Notes: generated by a model from the letters alone, not told the origin. Positions 11,303 to 22,549 are shown, counted from the first letter of the stretch. The stretch is 64,000 nt of DNA from Distichodus sexfasciatus (GCA_032718565.1 JAVGVS010000004.1:5631062-5695061); one strand, 5' to 3'. A program made the numbers and translations.

Positions 11303-12797
11303 CGATAGGGTGGGAGTGGGAACCCATTAGAACCCATGGGAACATATGCACACTGCCATGCAGCTGCAGTTCTATTCTGCATGGTGCCTCAGGGCAAACC
11401 CCTGCTTTGACACCCCCAATCTTCGTCTATCTTGGCCATCCACAAAAATCAGCCACACATGCAACACATTTTTTTCCACCCCTGTGCCACCCCTGACAAG
11501 ATGCCGCCCTTGGTCGACTGCCCGTACCTAAATCTGCCACTGCCACCTTGTTCCTGTAAAGCCCAACCATGGTTTCACAGTTGGGCATCTAGAGAGAAGT
11601 CTCCTTTCCCATTCAGTTTGTCATCATCTGATGTCATAGTGACTGTCATAGCAGACATACTCAGATGTTTACCCTTCCATGACGAATCTGTTTGCAGGTG
11701 ACAGTGTTTGTCACGACTGATATTTGTTCAGCCCAGTTATGGCCAGCCGGTCATCATATTGGCATTTGTCGTTGTGATGGATCCACTGTTAATGCAAAGC
11801 AGTCTTCACTTGGCAACCACATTCAGGTCCCCTACTGCCAGAAACTTTTTGCAGGGTGTTTTAATCAACAGTCTTTGTTAAGATCGCAAGCAGCCACCAA
11901 AATCTTCCAACATAAAATCTCTCTGACACATTTCCCTATTTAAATACTGATATCTCATCAAGTTTGGCACAGGGACAGGCAGAGCAGGTAAAGTCAGTTG
12001 CACATTAGAGAAGTGTATGTGTGTGTGTTTTCCTTACTTTCTCTCCAGGCAAAACATACTTGTCAAAGTCCAGTTGCCTAAATTGCGTGTGCAAAAAATA
12101 AACACTGACATTAACGTTGCAAAGGGCACACCGATGCAGAGTCTGTATCTCTTGATCTCATCTCCGACTAAAAAGGGGGCTGTGACGGACAGGTCTGACG
12201 TCAAGGGAAGGAGCAAGCAAGGGAGAAGAAGGAACGGATGAAGGATGGGGAAGATGAAGGGAGGGCGCATAACAAGCATGCTGCTCTATTTAATCACATC
12301 ACTTTCCGCTGGCGGCCCTGCCATTTATTTAATTCTTTATTTTATTTTATGTTTTTTCACTCTCCTCGAATTAATTCATCCCAAAGCCACTTACTCACTC
12401 AATTAGATTCTACACTTTTTGAATGTAGGTAAATAGAGGAAAGACAAATACATTTTTTTGGTTTCATGTGTCATGTTTATGCTATTCATAGAAGATGAGG
12501 TAAAATGATGGAGAGAGAGGAAATGTGGTTAAGGGAAAATGGGGAGATATAAGGAAAGTCAGACCAAGTGATGTTTCTGAAACCAAGGAGGTTGGGTTCC
12601 TGGCCCATACTCAGATGGTAGACCAGCATGTTTAGCTGGATATTGTAGTTAAAGCTGTTGGTGGCTCCAACAGGCGATATTGTGGAGTTCATGTGCATCC
12701 CAATGCCTATGTAGTGCCAGAATGATACAATGCTGCAAAAATGGGGCCAAATTTCTAGAAATCGCATTCATTTATGTTTAAATGTAGCTAAGTGAAA
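11303..12797. other. Non-coding
   Basis: No gene or repeat recognised. About 12285-12420 ('cgctggcggccctgccatttatttaatt', 'gaattaattcatcccaaagcc') is a possible conserved block. Confidence 0.3.
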
Positions 12798-13045
12798 GTG
12801 AGTTATTATTTGTCATTGTGAACTCACCACAGCAATGAAATGTGACATCTACATTTGACCCAACAATGGGTCCAGGAGCAGTGGGCAGTTGGCATGGGCA
12901 GTGCTCAGGGAGGAGTAGCCGGTGGATGTTAACTTGCTCATGGGTACCAGTACTTCAATGATACCTTTACCAGTACAGCATTTTAACCGATGCCCCCTCA
13001 ATCACAAGGGCAATGTCTTAACCACTAGTACCACTACATTATTAC
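12798..13045 (-). repeat. tRNA-derived SINE family B, minus orientation
   Basis: Reverse complement of the family-B body: 'tgtcattgtgaactcaccacag', 'aaatgtgacatctacatttgaccc', 'gggcagttggcatgggcagtgctcaggga', 'gggtaccagtact', then a reversed tRNA-like head near 'cttaaccactagtaccac'. Better kept plus-strand copies are at 15857-16095 and 42329-42550. Confidence 0.6.
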
Positions 13046-13119
13046 ATATTACCACAGGTCCATCTGGTCCACAAAACAGTGTTCTGGCATGTAAAATTAC
13101 ATGAGAATCGCCACAGGAA

Positions 13120-13362
13120 ATGGGACAGTGGTAGTCTGGGGAAGTGTTCCGGAAATTTCCCCTAGGGTTGGGACGTTGCTGATCTCAATCCAGGATCTGT
13201 AAAAGTAACACTGAGGTACCCATGAGAAGGGTACCATCACAAAGTGACTTCTCCCTGGGTGCTGAGGTGACATGTGCAGAGTGACATGCGCAGAGTGACA
13301 TCTCTTTGTGATGCACTGTGTTATGCTGTGTTCACAGTGACAAATACTTACTTGACTTTAAA
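13120..13362 (+). repeat. tRNA-derived SINE family B, decayed
   Basis: Body landmarks 'aacactgaggtacccatgagaagggtaccatc' and the 3' end 'atgctgtgttcacagtgacaaatac'. An internal 'agtgacatg(t/c)gcag' unit is repeated about three times at 13268-13302. Confidence 0.55.
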
Positions 13363-13730
13363 TAATGCAACTCTCACTCCAAACAGGAGCTTCAATGTAG
13401 ATGTTGAGGTTGAAGTAGAAATATTATCACTACGTGAATGCAGCAAAAAAAAAAAAGTAGGCATAGCTCTGGTTTGTTGCTCCCGTTCCAGCCTGCATTT
13501 GATCAGGCAGAAGATGGGGGTGTGGATGGAAGTGTCTGAGCTTTCTGAGAACAGGAGGAGAAGGGAGGGTGAGGGTGGTGAGGGTTGGCGTGGCGGAGAG
13601 CTGGCAGGCCGCTGAAGGGTCCGGGATCAATTGTGCCGTAGCGTGTCTGGAACGAAGCATGGCGGTCCCCGGTGCCAACGCTCTGGAAATTGCATCTTCA
13701 AGGGAACGTGCCTGATGAGATTGTAGGATC

Positions 13731-13795
13731 AATAGAGGGAGGGATGGAGGGAGGGAGAGAGGGAGGGAGAGAGGGAGGGAAGGAGGAGAGAGAGG
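13731..13795. repeat. (GGGA)n-type purine tract
   Basis: A run of gaggga, gggagaga and gggaagg units on the + strand. Confidence 0.75.
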
Positions 13796-14960
13796 CGATC
13801 GGCCACGGCACGAGGGCTGAATAAGAATGGACTAGCTCCCTCTCCTTCTCACACTCATCTCTCTTTTTCTCTCTCTATCCATATTTCGACCCAACATGCT
13901 CATAAACCACGCCTCACAACCAGTGAAGGCTGAACATCTGGCCAGGTCCAGGACACATTCGCTTGCCAGATGGTAAATTGACCGTTTCAGGCCGCCAGAG
14001 AAAGTTGCAGGGAGGCATTTACAAGGGACTAGTATGCTTGGAAATGGCATTACCCCAAGAAGTTTTCTGATGGCTTCTATTGCTCCAAGTCATATATTTG
14101 TGCAGTATTTTCATATAGATGTATGATTTATTGTGGCATATGTGTGTGGGTCAGTGAGAGGCACATACTCAAAGTTTGGCCTGCCAGTCCACTCGGTCCG
14201 GGCGCAGACGGGGAGTTTTGAAATTTTGAGCCACTCACTGTACTCATTTGTAAGCAAGTGAGAGTACACACAGGGCACTGGTGCGCTCATAAACCTGCTC
14301 GTACGCAATAAATGTCCGGCAATGCATCAGTATTTACCCCTACCAATCCCCCCCCAGCCTCAATCCCCCCTCGCCAGGCTTGTTTCCATGGCAGCAGGCG
14401 CTTGGTTTCTGGTGCTAAAAAGTGGGAAATGACAGGAAGCATGAGCAGGACTGTCAGAGGGGTGGGCCGGAGAAGGGTGAAGGAACAGGAAAGAGCAGGT
14501 GTGTGTGTTGGGAGGGGGCAATAATGACCAACACCACCTCCTTCCTATCCTCCCATCCCTGTACCCTTGCTCCTACCCCCACCCTCACATTTGCCCAATA
14601 CCCCCAGGATAACGGCGATAACAGAGACCTTGATCAACGCTGAAACGTGCTCCCATTATCGCTCTGAGGTGCTGAAGGTTTGAAGTGAGCGCAAATTCTG
14701 TTGATTTCACCTTTCTGCCCTCCCCAAGCAAGGAACTGTTCAGCCCTCAACTGTTGATTTTTTGGCAAGTCGAGACCTTTCTACTTTGGCTTATGGCTTG
14801 TGTTAAGTGTGGAATTGGCATTTGTATGTTGAAGTGTGTTTGTTGTCTGGAAGCTCTTTAATGTCTGGTATCACGCAAGAGGAGAAACAGACCAGTGTGT
14901 AGTGGAAGACATTGAAGAGCCTGGTGTGTTTAAAAGACCAGTGCTAAAGGTTCTTTGGCT
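13796..14960. other. Non-coding
   Basis: No gene. Short C-rich patches (14345-14370, 14560-14585) and balanced unique sequence. Overlapping 60-70-residue frames have no domains. Confidence 0.3.
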
Positions 14961-14989
14961 ATAACATATTGGTATTAATGTATCAAATT

Positions 14990-15840
14990 AGTAATTCTAC
15001 CCATATTCTGTGCAGATTAATATCAGCTTGTTTGAACACACTGTATATGGCACACAAGAAACATCTCATGATGGATAAAAGCAAAGATCTTTTCTTTAGA
15101 CCTTCAAAACATAGAGTAAACATATTTGGGGTTATAATCCACAAGTGGAAGGAACTCAGCCATCAACTGGAGACTCACAGCAGTTCCTTGAGATATTTCT
15201 GACCAGGGAGTCAAAGAGGTAGTCAGAAGAGTAGCCCAGGAACCAAAGACCACTTGGAAGAACTCCAAAAAGAGGTAGCAGGTACAATTGTTACAGAGAA
15301 AACAATAGGCAATGCACTCGACCAGCATGACCTCTATGCAAACTCACCCTTCAAGGCATGCTGAAGCTCGTTTAAAGTTTGCAAAGCAACAAACCTGCCC
15401 TATGAAATACTTGGAGAATGTAGTCTGGTCAGATAAAACTAAAATTGAACTTTTGTCACACTATACACTATTTTTATGGGAGAAATGGTGAGAAGTTTGG
15501 AGGTGGAATCTCCATCATGATTTGTTTCTCATCTCATGGTACTGGCAGACTTTACATAATTCAAGGACCAACAAATGGCACCGTTTACCAAGAGATTCTT
15601 GAAATGAAACTGCCCTCCAAGATGACAATGAGGGTGAGGTGTGGTTGGAACTTCTAGCAGAACAATTATCCAAAACATACAGCAAAGCTCTCACTAAATG
15701 GTTAGAAAGGTCCAGTCACTGTCACCTGGCTTTTGTGGAAGGAACTAAAGATCAGGGTTCACAAGAGGGACCACAGAATCTTCAAGCTATAAAGATCAAA
15801 TCACACCTGAGCACTGTAGGTATTTGGTTTCTTCATACTA
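14990..15840 (+). pseudogene. Tc1-like transposase relic
   Basis: Read across several frames, Tc1 transposase landmarks appear in the right order: 'IIHKWKELSHQLET' (linker after the first helix-turn-helix), 'RRVAQEPKTTWKNSKK', 'ARLKFAKQQ' then 'VVWSDKTKIEL' at about 15360-15450 (region of the first catalytic D), 'KFGGGISIMICFSSHGTGRL' then 'GTVYQEIL' at 15492-15600, and a degraded 'NYPKHTAKLSLNGLERS' segment at about 15664-15710. Frame changes and stops are frequent, and the C-terminal part with the catalytic E is not recognisable. Terminal inverted repeats were not found, so the ends are approximate. It is an older and different family from the Tc1 copies at 27.7, 36.7 and 62.3 kb. Confidence 0.7.
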
Positions 15841-15856
15841 ATTATTGGTAGCATAG

Positions 15857-16095
15857 GGGCAGTTAGCAAAGGTAGTATAACAGTTAGGGAGTTGGCCCTG
15901 TCATCAGAAGGTCACTTGTTCAACTGGTAAAGGTGCTACTGAGGTACTCACGAGCAAAGGATCGTCCCCAAGTATTGCTCTCTGGAAACTGATAGAACGG
16001 CACGCTGCTCCTTCACAGATGGTTCACTTTTCAGTGTGGTGCATTGTGTGCTGTGCTGTGCTGTGTTCACAGTGACAAATACTCACTCACTTAAA
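15857..16095 (+). repeat. tRNA-derived SINE family B
   Basis: Starts 'ggggcagttagc', has 'ggccctgtcatcagaaggtcacttgttcaac' (degraded B box), 'gctactgaggtactcacgagcaa', 'cgctgctccttcacagatgg', and ends 'gctgtgttcacagtgacaaatactcactcac'. Confidence 0.7.
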
Positions 16096-16309
16096 TTTCC
16101 ACATTGAATCTGTCATTACAAACAAAGCCTCCTCCACTGAGCATTAAATAGATTCAGTAAGCATGTTCAGTACTTTTTTCCTGTGTCATTCCACTTTATT
16201 ACACACAACTTCATGAACTTCAGTATTATGGATTCTTGGTATTTGTGGATTTCTAGAGGTTTTATCCGATGAAAGAGGGGATTCGCACTTCATTTTTACA
16301 GTTTACCCT

Positions 16310-16740
16310 TTTCACCACAGAGCTAGTTTACTTCTCATTTTTAGTTTTTCTTAAAATGTTCAGCTCATTGAAAATAATTGTGCTATTAACTGCATCCATT
16401 TTCTTTTTTTTAGATGAGGTCAGAAAGTGAGATCAGATTTTTATACCTCATTCTTTATTTTCTTCTTTTATCAATGGTTAAATGTCAAGCTGCTGCCTCA
16501 TGTTTGAGGTTTTAGACACATTTTCAGCTAGTTTACTTTCTTTCTCATCTTTATTTCTTCTTTGTCTTCTTCTTCCTACTTTTTGGCACTTCCACAGTTT
16601 TTCAGCTAGTTTATTTTCTTTTTCCCCTTAATTTCTTCTTCTCATTGTTCCAATGTTTTTGGCAGTTATCTACTTCCACAGTTGTTCAACTGTTTTTCTT
16701 TATCTTCTCCATTTTCTATGTTTTTTTTTTCCTTGTAATT
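16310..16740. repeat. T-rich degenerate minisatellite
   Basis: Units of about 78-85 bp beginning 'cagctagttta(c/t)ttt' and ending near 'acttccacagt' recur at about 16525, 16603 and 16688, with a degraded earlier unit at about 16318. Units are pyrimidine-rich (ttcttctt) between the cores. Confidence 0.55.
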
Positions 16741-16924
16741 TTTGTCCAACAACACAATACATGTTCAGCTCACTAAGGACAAGTATACTTTGATGATGTT
16801 TTCCTCCAATTTCGAATTGAAATATTTCTCCTGGAGACATTTTTACAATTTTTCCAAGTATTGCCTATTTTTAAATTTGACAGTTGTGATGTGAACCATC
16901 ACAAGGGGAACTGGTCAAACATCC

Positions 16925-17320
16925 TCAAAAGGCTACGTCCTCTAAAATGTGACATTATTTCGAGTTACAAAGCAACACTAAATCTCCAGTTAAACGTTTA
17001 CGGCAGCGCTCATCAATTCTGTGTGTAATTCGAAAATAAGTCTCCAAAGCCGAATTGGGCCTGGCTGGGCCGGCTAACATATGATGGATGCACTTCGAGC
17101 TGAGGTTGACAGAATTTGGGGGGGGAAATTACTACAGGTTTCAGCCAGGCCCTCATGACCAGCATTTATTATGTGGCTTACTGAATTATGGCAATTTGAT
17201 TTACCATCTTCACTGGGGCGCTGTTTACCTTTTTTGGAAGAGACAGATCCACCAGTTATGTCAATTTATTTCCCCGGTCTGGCAGCTAGGTTCAACTCTG
17301 AAATGAATATTTTTCTCCAT
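16925..17320. promoter_or_regulatory. Candidate conserved non-coding element
   Basis: A repeat-free stretch of balanced composition with no simple repeat. Open frames on the + strand overlap without domains. The look is that of a deeply conserved enhancer in a large neural-gene intron. This is inference from texture only. Confidence 0.3.
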
Positions 17321-17540
17321 AATCCGAAAGCGTTTTTTGCTTCTCTCCTCCTTAAAAAGATTCAGTGCAGCCGTGAAAGAACAAGTAAAGGAGCAGAAAA
17401 AGCAAATTCTCGTCTGGCAAATTTAAAGTGTAGCAGGGTAAAAAGTAAAGCTGTCAGATTGGAGGTCATCCTTAATTTTTATATTTTTCATGCTGTGATT
17501 TTTTTAATGTGTCTTAAATCTCTGCACCGAATAAATATAT

Positions 17541-17718
17541 AAGTAGTTACAGAATACTTTTATTCATTCATATACTAATTCATATACTTATTTTGTTCAA
17601 TTAAAAAATAAGTTTAAAATAATAAAAAGGTGACAAGGCAGCAAGACAACTTTGCACAATATAATATTAGTATATAATTAATAAAAACTATTATAATTTT
17701 AAAATATTATATATTAAT
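17541..17718. other. AT-rich spacer ending in the hAT target site
   Basis: Nearly pure A/T. The last 8 bases, atattaat (17711-17718), are the left target-site duplication of the following element. Confidence 0.6.
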
Positions 17719-18667
17719 TAGGGATGCGCCAATCCAACTTTTCAGTTCCAATACCAATGCCAATACTTGAGTTTTGGGTATCGGCTGATCACGAATACCC
17801 GTCCGATACCACGTTTGTTTTTTTTGTAATCTTTACAGTCCTAAGAGAATTTGGGGCATTTGTCTATAACTTTGTTTTTAGGCCTATTATAGTATTTGGT
17901 AGAAGCCATACATGCCTTATGTTGTTGTGTTTAAGACATAAGGACAGTGTCTATTTTATTGGATTGCAGAGTTTTTATTACGCAGAGATATTCTATGGCT
18001 CAGTACTTAGGAAGAAAATAAGGTTAGTGCCAGACGGACACACTTCTTTATCCATTTGGAATCTATCTGAATATAGAATAAGAGTATTTGATAAAAAATA
18101 CATAATTCAATATTTATTTTTTACGCTCTAATACTATAGAATGTAAAAAATGTTTTTATGATTAATTGACTCATTTTGGCATACACCTCATTGTGGAACG
18201 ATTTTTGACATGATGGCATTCCACACAATAATGCTATTTAACTCAAGGCTTTGGAATAAACAATGAAATGGTAAACGGGTTGTATTGTAGAGTAGAATGT
18301 TGTTTCCTGCTAGTTATCATTGAAATGTAATTTGTAAAGAGGACTTAACTCAACTGGAACGCTTAGTGAATGTCGATCTGTGAGAGACGCGCGCGCTGTG
18401 GAATAGAGAGATTGCGAGTGAGAGTTGGTGTTGTTAAGAAAATTAAACTATAATCGCATATAATTTGTTTTTGGGGTTAGTTTGTTACACTGCTTGTTCT
18501 GTTTGGCTGTCGCCTTTATGTAGGAATTAGCTAACGCCGAATCTAATTGAGTAAAAGGCAAAACGAGAAAACATAAATTTACAGATCGGGTCCGTGCCAC
18601 CAATATCGGATCCTGCTAGTTGAGTCATTATCGGACCAACATCTGATCCATGTTCGTGCATCCCCTA
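17719..18667. mobile_element. hAT-like non-autonomous element with 8-bp target duplication
   Basis: Left end TAGGGATGCGCCAATCC, right end as reverse complement TAGGGGATGCACGAAC, so the termini are imperfect inverted repeats of the fish hAT type. It is flanked by identical 8-mers atattaat at 17711-17718 and 18668-18675, the target duplication length diagnostic for hAT. Subterminal 'ggtatcggctgatcacgaatacc' and 'caatatcggatcc..tatcgga' are typical. At 949 bp it has no recognisable transposase; the 135-residue open frame at 17724-18131 shows no hAT dimerisation or zinc-finger motif. Confidence 0.8.
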
Positions 18668-18775
18668 ATATTAATCATATTAATATTAAACTAAGAAATC
18701 TCAACTAAAGCACACTAAATTCTCAAAAATATGAAGTGACATTATTGAGCCTCAATATTAACTTTGTTTTTTAAA

Positions 18776-18780
18776 CTGGT
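18776..18780. repeat. Target-site duplication of the BEL/Pao element, left copy
   Basis: CTGGT directly before the LTR terminus TGTAGCGG; the same five bases follow the other LTR at 25604-25608. Confidence 0.75.
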
Positions 18781-19458
18781 TGTAGCGGAGTCACACTACA
18801 ACGCTATATTACGCTGGTTGAGGCGGCCAAATATGGACAAGATTCCGGTAAGAGAATCAGGGATTGGAGAAGAGATTCTTCACAAAGATGCATTATTGAA
18901 CAGTCTTTGGGTTGTCATCTACACTCCGAATCATTCTTTTGGCAGTGATGTCTGTATTAATGGCCCAAAAGGAACAATAAAGAAAATATAATTACAGCCA
19001 TATTCTGAGAACTATTTACACATTCGCATTAAATCAAACATATGCAAATAAGCACTGATTAAACAATCAAGTCTGCATCCTTTACATTAATAGCAACCTA
19101 TTCAATGCAAATAGGCATAATATAGTTGTGCAATGACGCATTATTAATGTAAACACAAGTGTGACGCAGTATAACAATCCTGCCGATGCTAATGCTAATT
19201 AGCGTGTTTCTCTCGCGGCAAATTACAGCCGCTACGCGCTCAAAACTTGTATATTGTAACCACAAACAATCGTGGGGATCAACACAGTATACTAGATGAA
19301 CATACACATGCAGATGTACTGACATCAAGGCATAAAACGCATTATACAGAACATAAACAGACGTGCAGAGATGAGCCTTTCCATCTCGGGTCTTACTGTG
19401 CCACACTAAATCAGTCCCAGAGTGGACAACAACTTTGTTCCTTGGGACAGGCCAGACA
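18781..19458 (-). repeat. 3' LTR of the BEL/Pao element
   Basis: In window orientation it starts TGTAGCGGAGTCAC and ends ..GGCCAGACA; in element orientation TG..CA termini are kept. It shares long stretches with 24974-25603 (for example 'ggttgaggcggccaaatatgg' and the 'gcaataggcat'-type region) but carries an extra segment of about 25-30 bp near 18880-18905. Two ATGCAAAT octamers lie at 19042-19049 and 19105-19112. Confidence 0.85.
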
Positions 19459-19471
19459 CAGCCGCCTTCCC
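19459..19471 (-). other. Possible polypurine tract before the 3' LTR
   Basis: In element orientation the bases just before the 3' LTR read gggaaggcggctg, a short purine-rich run at the right place for second-strand priming. It is a weak match. Confidence 0.35.
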
Positions 19472-19479
19472 AATTATCT

Positions 19480-20911
19480 GATAGGATACAATTGTGTCAC
19501 CCAAGAAAGTCTGGGTCTACAGTGGGTTCAGGCTATCTCAACCTGAGGAAGTGGAATTCAACGATAACTGGGCGAAAGTGCAGGATTTTTCCTGAACTTC
19601 AACACGGAAGGTGTAATTCTTTTTCCTGGCTGGTGGGTCCAGCCAATGTCTCCATCACTGTGCCGACAGGCCAGAGGGCGCGAGGAAGTTGCGGATCAAC
19701 AATGAGAACCACTTGGCCTACCGTCAGTTCTTTCCCATCCTTTCTACCATTTTTGTCGATCCTGTAAGCTTGGGAGGTAATCCCGGATGAAGGCAGTCCA
19801 GAAATTATCCGCTAAGACCTGGCTGTGTCTCCATCTGCGTCTTCCGAGCAGGTTAGTAGAGTCGCAAGAAGACTCTATGTAGGGAGGCATCATTTACAGC
19901 CCATATGAGTAGGGTTTGGAGTCACCTGGTCCAAATCTGCGGGCATTGGAGGATACATAGTCAGAAAGTGGTTTACATTTGAAATGCCCTCAACTCCACT
20001 AACAAAGTTCGCAGCACTGGTTTGCACTGATTGCCTTTGAGAACAACACGTAATGCTGTCGTGAATAGATTTGACTTCACGCTCCCAGGTTCTCCAAAAT
20101 GAGGAGCATTAGTGGATAGCGAATTGATCTTCTGTGGAGCAAGCAGCTCTTGCAGCTTTGGTGCCATGATATTGAAAGTAACAATGAAGTTCACGATCTC
20201 CTACAAAGTTGGTGCCATTGTCGAGAGCAACCTTATGGGCTTGCCTCACATGCTATAAAGTGATGTAGGGAGAGCAGAAATGCATCAGTGTCAAGGTGCT
20301 CCAGCAGATCAAGGTGTACACATCGCCGCTGGCGTATTTATAAAGAATGCCCCCATCTTCGTGCTTACCACCACTTTGACTGAAAAGGGCCAAATAACTA
20401 ATTCCAGCAGAATAAAATGGCGGCTGGTGAAGTTGCAGCCTGCAGGATGGAAGATTGGCCATTCGGGGGACTTCAGGCTTGGCACGCCAGAATTGACACT
20501 CTTGACATTTGGCGCTGATGTTTACAGATCGCTTCTCTGCCCTTAAAGTATCTAATACTGGGCGATGCAGTTCCCTGCTAGCACACGCTCAGAACCAGGG
20601 TGTGCTAAGTAGCCTGTCTCTTTGATCAACAGCTTAGTTGTAGACGACCAGGATCTAACACACAGGGTGGATGGGTATCCAGTTGAGGTCACTTGCTCGA
20701 CGACAATCCCCTCTACTCTGATTAGGCCTGTGTCCTTATCATACTCTGGAGCAAAGGATGCCAAACGACTGTTAGCTGGAATCGACTGTCCAGTCTTCAA
20801 AGCTTGAACTTCTAGTGGGAATGAGTCCTGTTGAGCTTGAGCCAGAATAAGTTTCTCTGCTTCAACATAATCATCAGCTTGCAGAGAAGAGTAACTGTCT
20901 GCGGCAGCCAC
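19480..20911 (-). pseudogene. Integrase region of BEL/Pao pol, broken
   Basis: The piece at 20552-20911 reads from the region before integrase up to 'ETGYLAHPGSERVLAGNCIAQY', the start of the HHCC zinc-binding domain. About 20470-20550 continues with 'GREAICKHQRQ' and the C-x2-C segment in shifted frames. 20253-20462 holds the catalytic core start: 'MANLPSCRLQLHQPPFYSAGISYLALFS' then 'GGILYKYASGDVYTLICWSTL', followed in another frame by 'VALDNGTNFVGDREL' with the second catalytic D region (about 20200-20240). 19973-20194 contains 'NAPHFGEPGSVKS..TALRVVLKG', the segment after the catalytic E region. 19550-19970 has the C-terminal part in short frames. Integrase would insert the cDNA; this copy cannot encode it. 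Confidence 0.75.
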
Positions 20912-21144
20912 CTCATAAAGGGACCTGACAGTGGCCTGAACCAGCTCTAGCCATGTGTGGAAATGACTGGGGTCCAGAAGTGAGTGACTGGAAACTATGA
21001 CAGTGCTGACAAATGCAGTTTTCCTTAACTCACTGAGGTCTGGTTCTGCCTCGATGACAGGTGTAGATGGCCACTGGTCAGAAGGTTGAAGGAGGAAGTC
21101 TGGTCCTGAACTCCACTGGTGAGGACTTGCTAATTATGTCAGTG

Positions 21145-21444
21145 TCAGACCTGTCGTGAGGTGGTCAGCAGGTGATTGTGAGCTGAATCGATGTATCGCC
21201 ATTCAGCTGCGTCTGTGAGGGTCTGGATTTCTGCTACATGCATCCCTACAAATACCTTGTAGCGACAGGACTCAGATGATAGCCAGTGCAGCACAATGGT
21301 TGAGTCAGACCAGAGGGTGACTGTATGGATGTTAAGAGACAATTTAGTCTGGATCAAGTTGGCTAATTGAGCACCTGTCAGGCTGCACTCAGGCCCAAAA
21401 CGAGGCATGGAGAGGCATTTCCTGGGAGCCACTCTTATCAACAT
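21145..21444 (-). pseudogene. RNase H domain of BEL/Pao pol
   Basis: An open stretch of 99 residues reading 'RVAPRKCLSMPRFGPECSLTG', 'AQLANLIQTKLSL', 'VTLWSDSTIVLHWLSSESCRYKVFVG', 'RVAEIQ/VAEIQTLTDAAEWRYIDSAHN'. 'SDSTIVLHWL' is the signature around a catalytic aspartate of Pao-type RNase H. A frame change follows at the end where the 'NPAD' motif would be. The domain begins abruptly, right after the reverse-transcriptase active-site duplication, because upstream pol is deleted. Confidence 0.8.
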
Positions 21445-21491
21445 AGAAGGAATTCTATGTTGATATCAGTTATCAACATAGAAGGAATTCT
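21435..21491 (-). repeat. 22-bp direct duplication of the RT active-site segment at a deletion junction
   Basis: The 22-mer beginning ttatcaacatagaagg occurs at 21435-21456 and 21470-21491. In element orientation each copy encodes NSFYVD, the reverse-transcriptase FYVDD-type box. Between them is atgttgatatcag, itself inverted relative to the flanks (tatcaacat / atgttgata). Confidence 0.8.
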
Positions 21492-22410
21492 CAACAATGT
21501 TAACCAAGCTGATCTGGTCATTACAACGTTCTTGGACATGGCGTTGGAGGGCGTAGATAGCGCAACACAGACTGCATGTTGTTCCGAACGGAAGCACTGC
21601 CATTCATAAATTTCGGGCTCCGTGTCTCTGCACATGCTCAAAGGAACCGCAGCATGGGCTTGTCTGTGGACAGCAAGCGTACCTGGTGGAACATACCCTT
21701 TATGTCCCCACTCGTAGCCACGGTGTGCTGTCGGAATCTCAGAAGCACACCTAACAATGATGGACCCAACATCGGACGAGGAAGTAATTGGCTGTTTAAG
21801 GACTGCCCCTGATGTTGAAAGGAACAGTTAAAAGATAACTCTACCATTGTGAGGCACCATGTGGTGCGGAATGAACCAGGACTCTGAAGTATCGTGTGCT
21901 TCCTTTGTTGTAATCTTGGCTACATATCCAGCAGATTCCAGCTTATGGATTTCAGTGCAGTAGGCTTTGGCTCGTTCGGGATCTCATGCCAGTCTGTGCT
22001 CAGTACTTCGAAGACTGGAGCATCAGCCTCTTTCAGGAGGTGGCTTTCATGGGCATGGCCGGAGCAAGGGTGTGACATAATGTTGAACACCATCTACGTC
22101 CACTCTTGTGGTGGCGTTCTGGAGCATGGCGAGAGCGTCTTTTTCTTGCTTGGACCTGGTGACCATTCTCTCGCTGTATGGGAGGGTGTCGACCAACCAG
22201 AGTCGTTCAACATACCGAATCATATCATAATGGGGCTGAGCAGTGGTAATGTGAAGACTGCTGATAACACTGTGAAGGCTGCTTGGGACTCATTGGACCT
22301 TGAAGAGACCATCCCAGTTGTGTTCTGATGGCTACGGGTCTACCTTCTGGGCCTCGGCATACAGGCTGTATCAGCATAAAGAGGTAAAAGTGCATGCTCA
22401 GAACCACTAA
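21492..22410 (-). pseudogene. Reverse transcriptase N-terminal half, BEL/Pao
   Basis: 21638-21847 reads 'VVELSFNCSFQHQGQSLNSQLLP', then 'GPSLLGVLLRFRQHTVATSGDIKGMFHQVRL', then 'DKPMLRFL': the conserved palm region with the first catalytic aspartate in 'SGDIKGMFHQV'. 21438-21641 continues with 'EPEIYEWQ' and 'ALSTPSNAMSKNVV' and ends at the FYVD box. 22225-22407 ('GPEGRPVAIRTQLGWSLQGPMS') is the protease/RT linker typical of Pao elements ('TRLGW.L.GP'). Frameshifts separate the pieces. Confidence 0.8.
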
Positions 22411-22549
22411 GGAGTAGTGGTTTGACTCCCTCTACCAACAGGGAAGAGGAAGATCTCTCAGATGACGGTAAGCTCGTTGAAGTGCAGCCACTGGATAGTT
22501 ATGTTCTGCCAGACTCAGACCAGTCACAGTGAAGGCATTGGGGATAGTG

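Noticed and set aside
17724..18131. 135-residue frame as a hAT transposase
   Set aside because: No transposase motif; AT-rich DNA inside a short non-autonomous element.
21894..22328. 144-residue + strand frame inside the BEL/Pao element
   Set aside because: Antisense shadow of the pol region, which reads on the minus strand.
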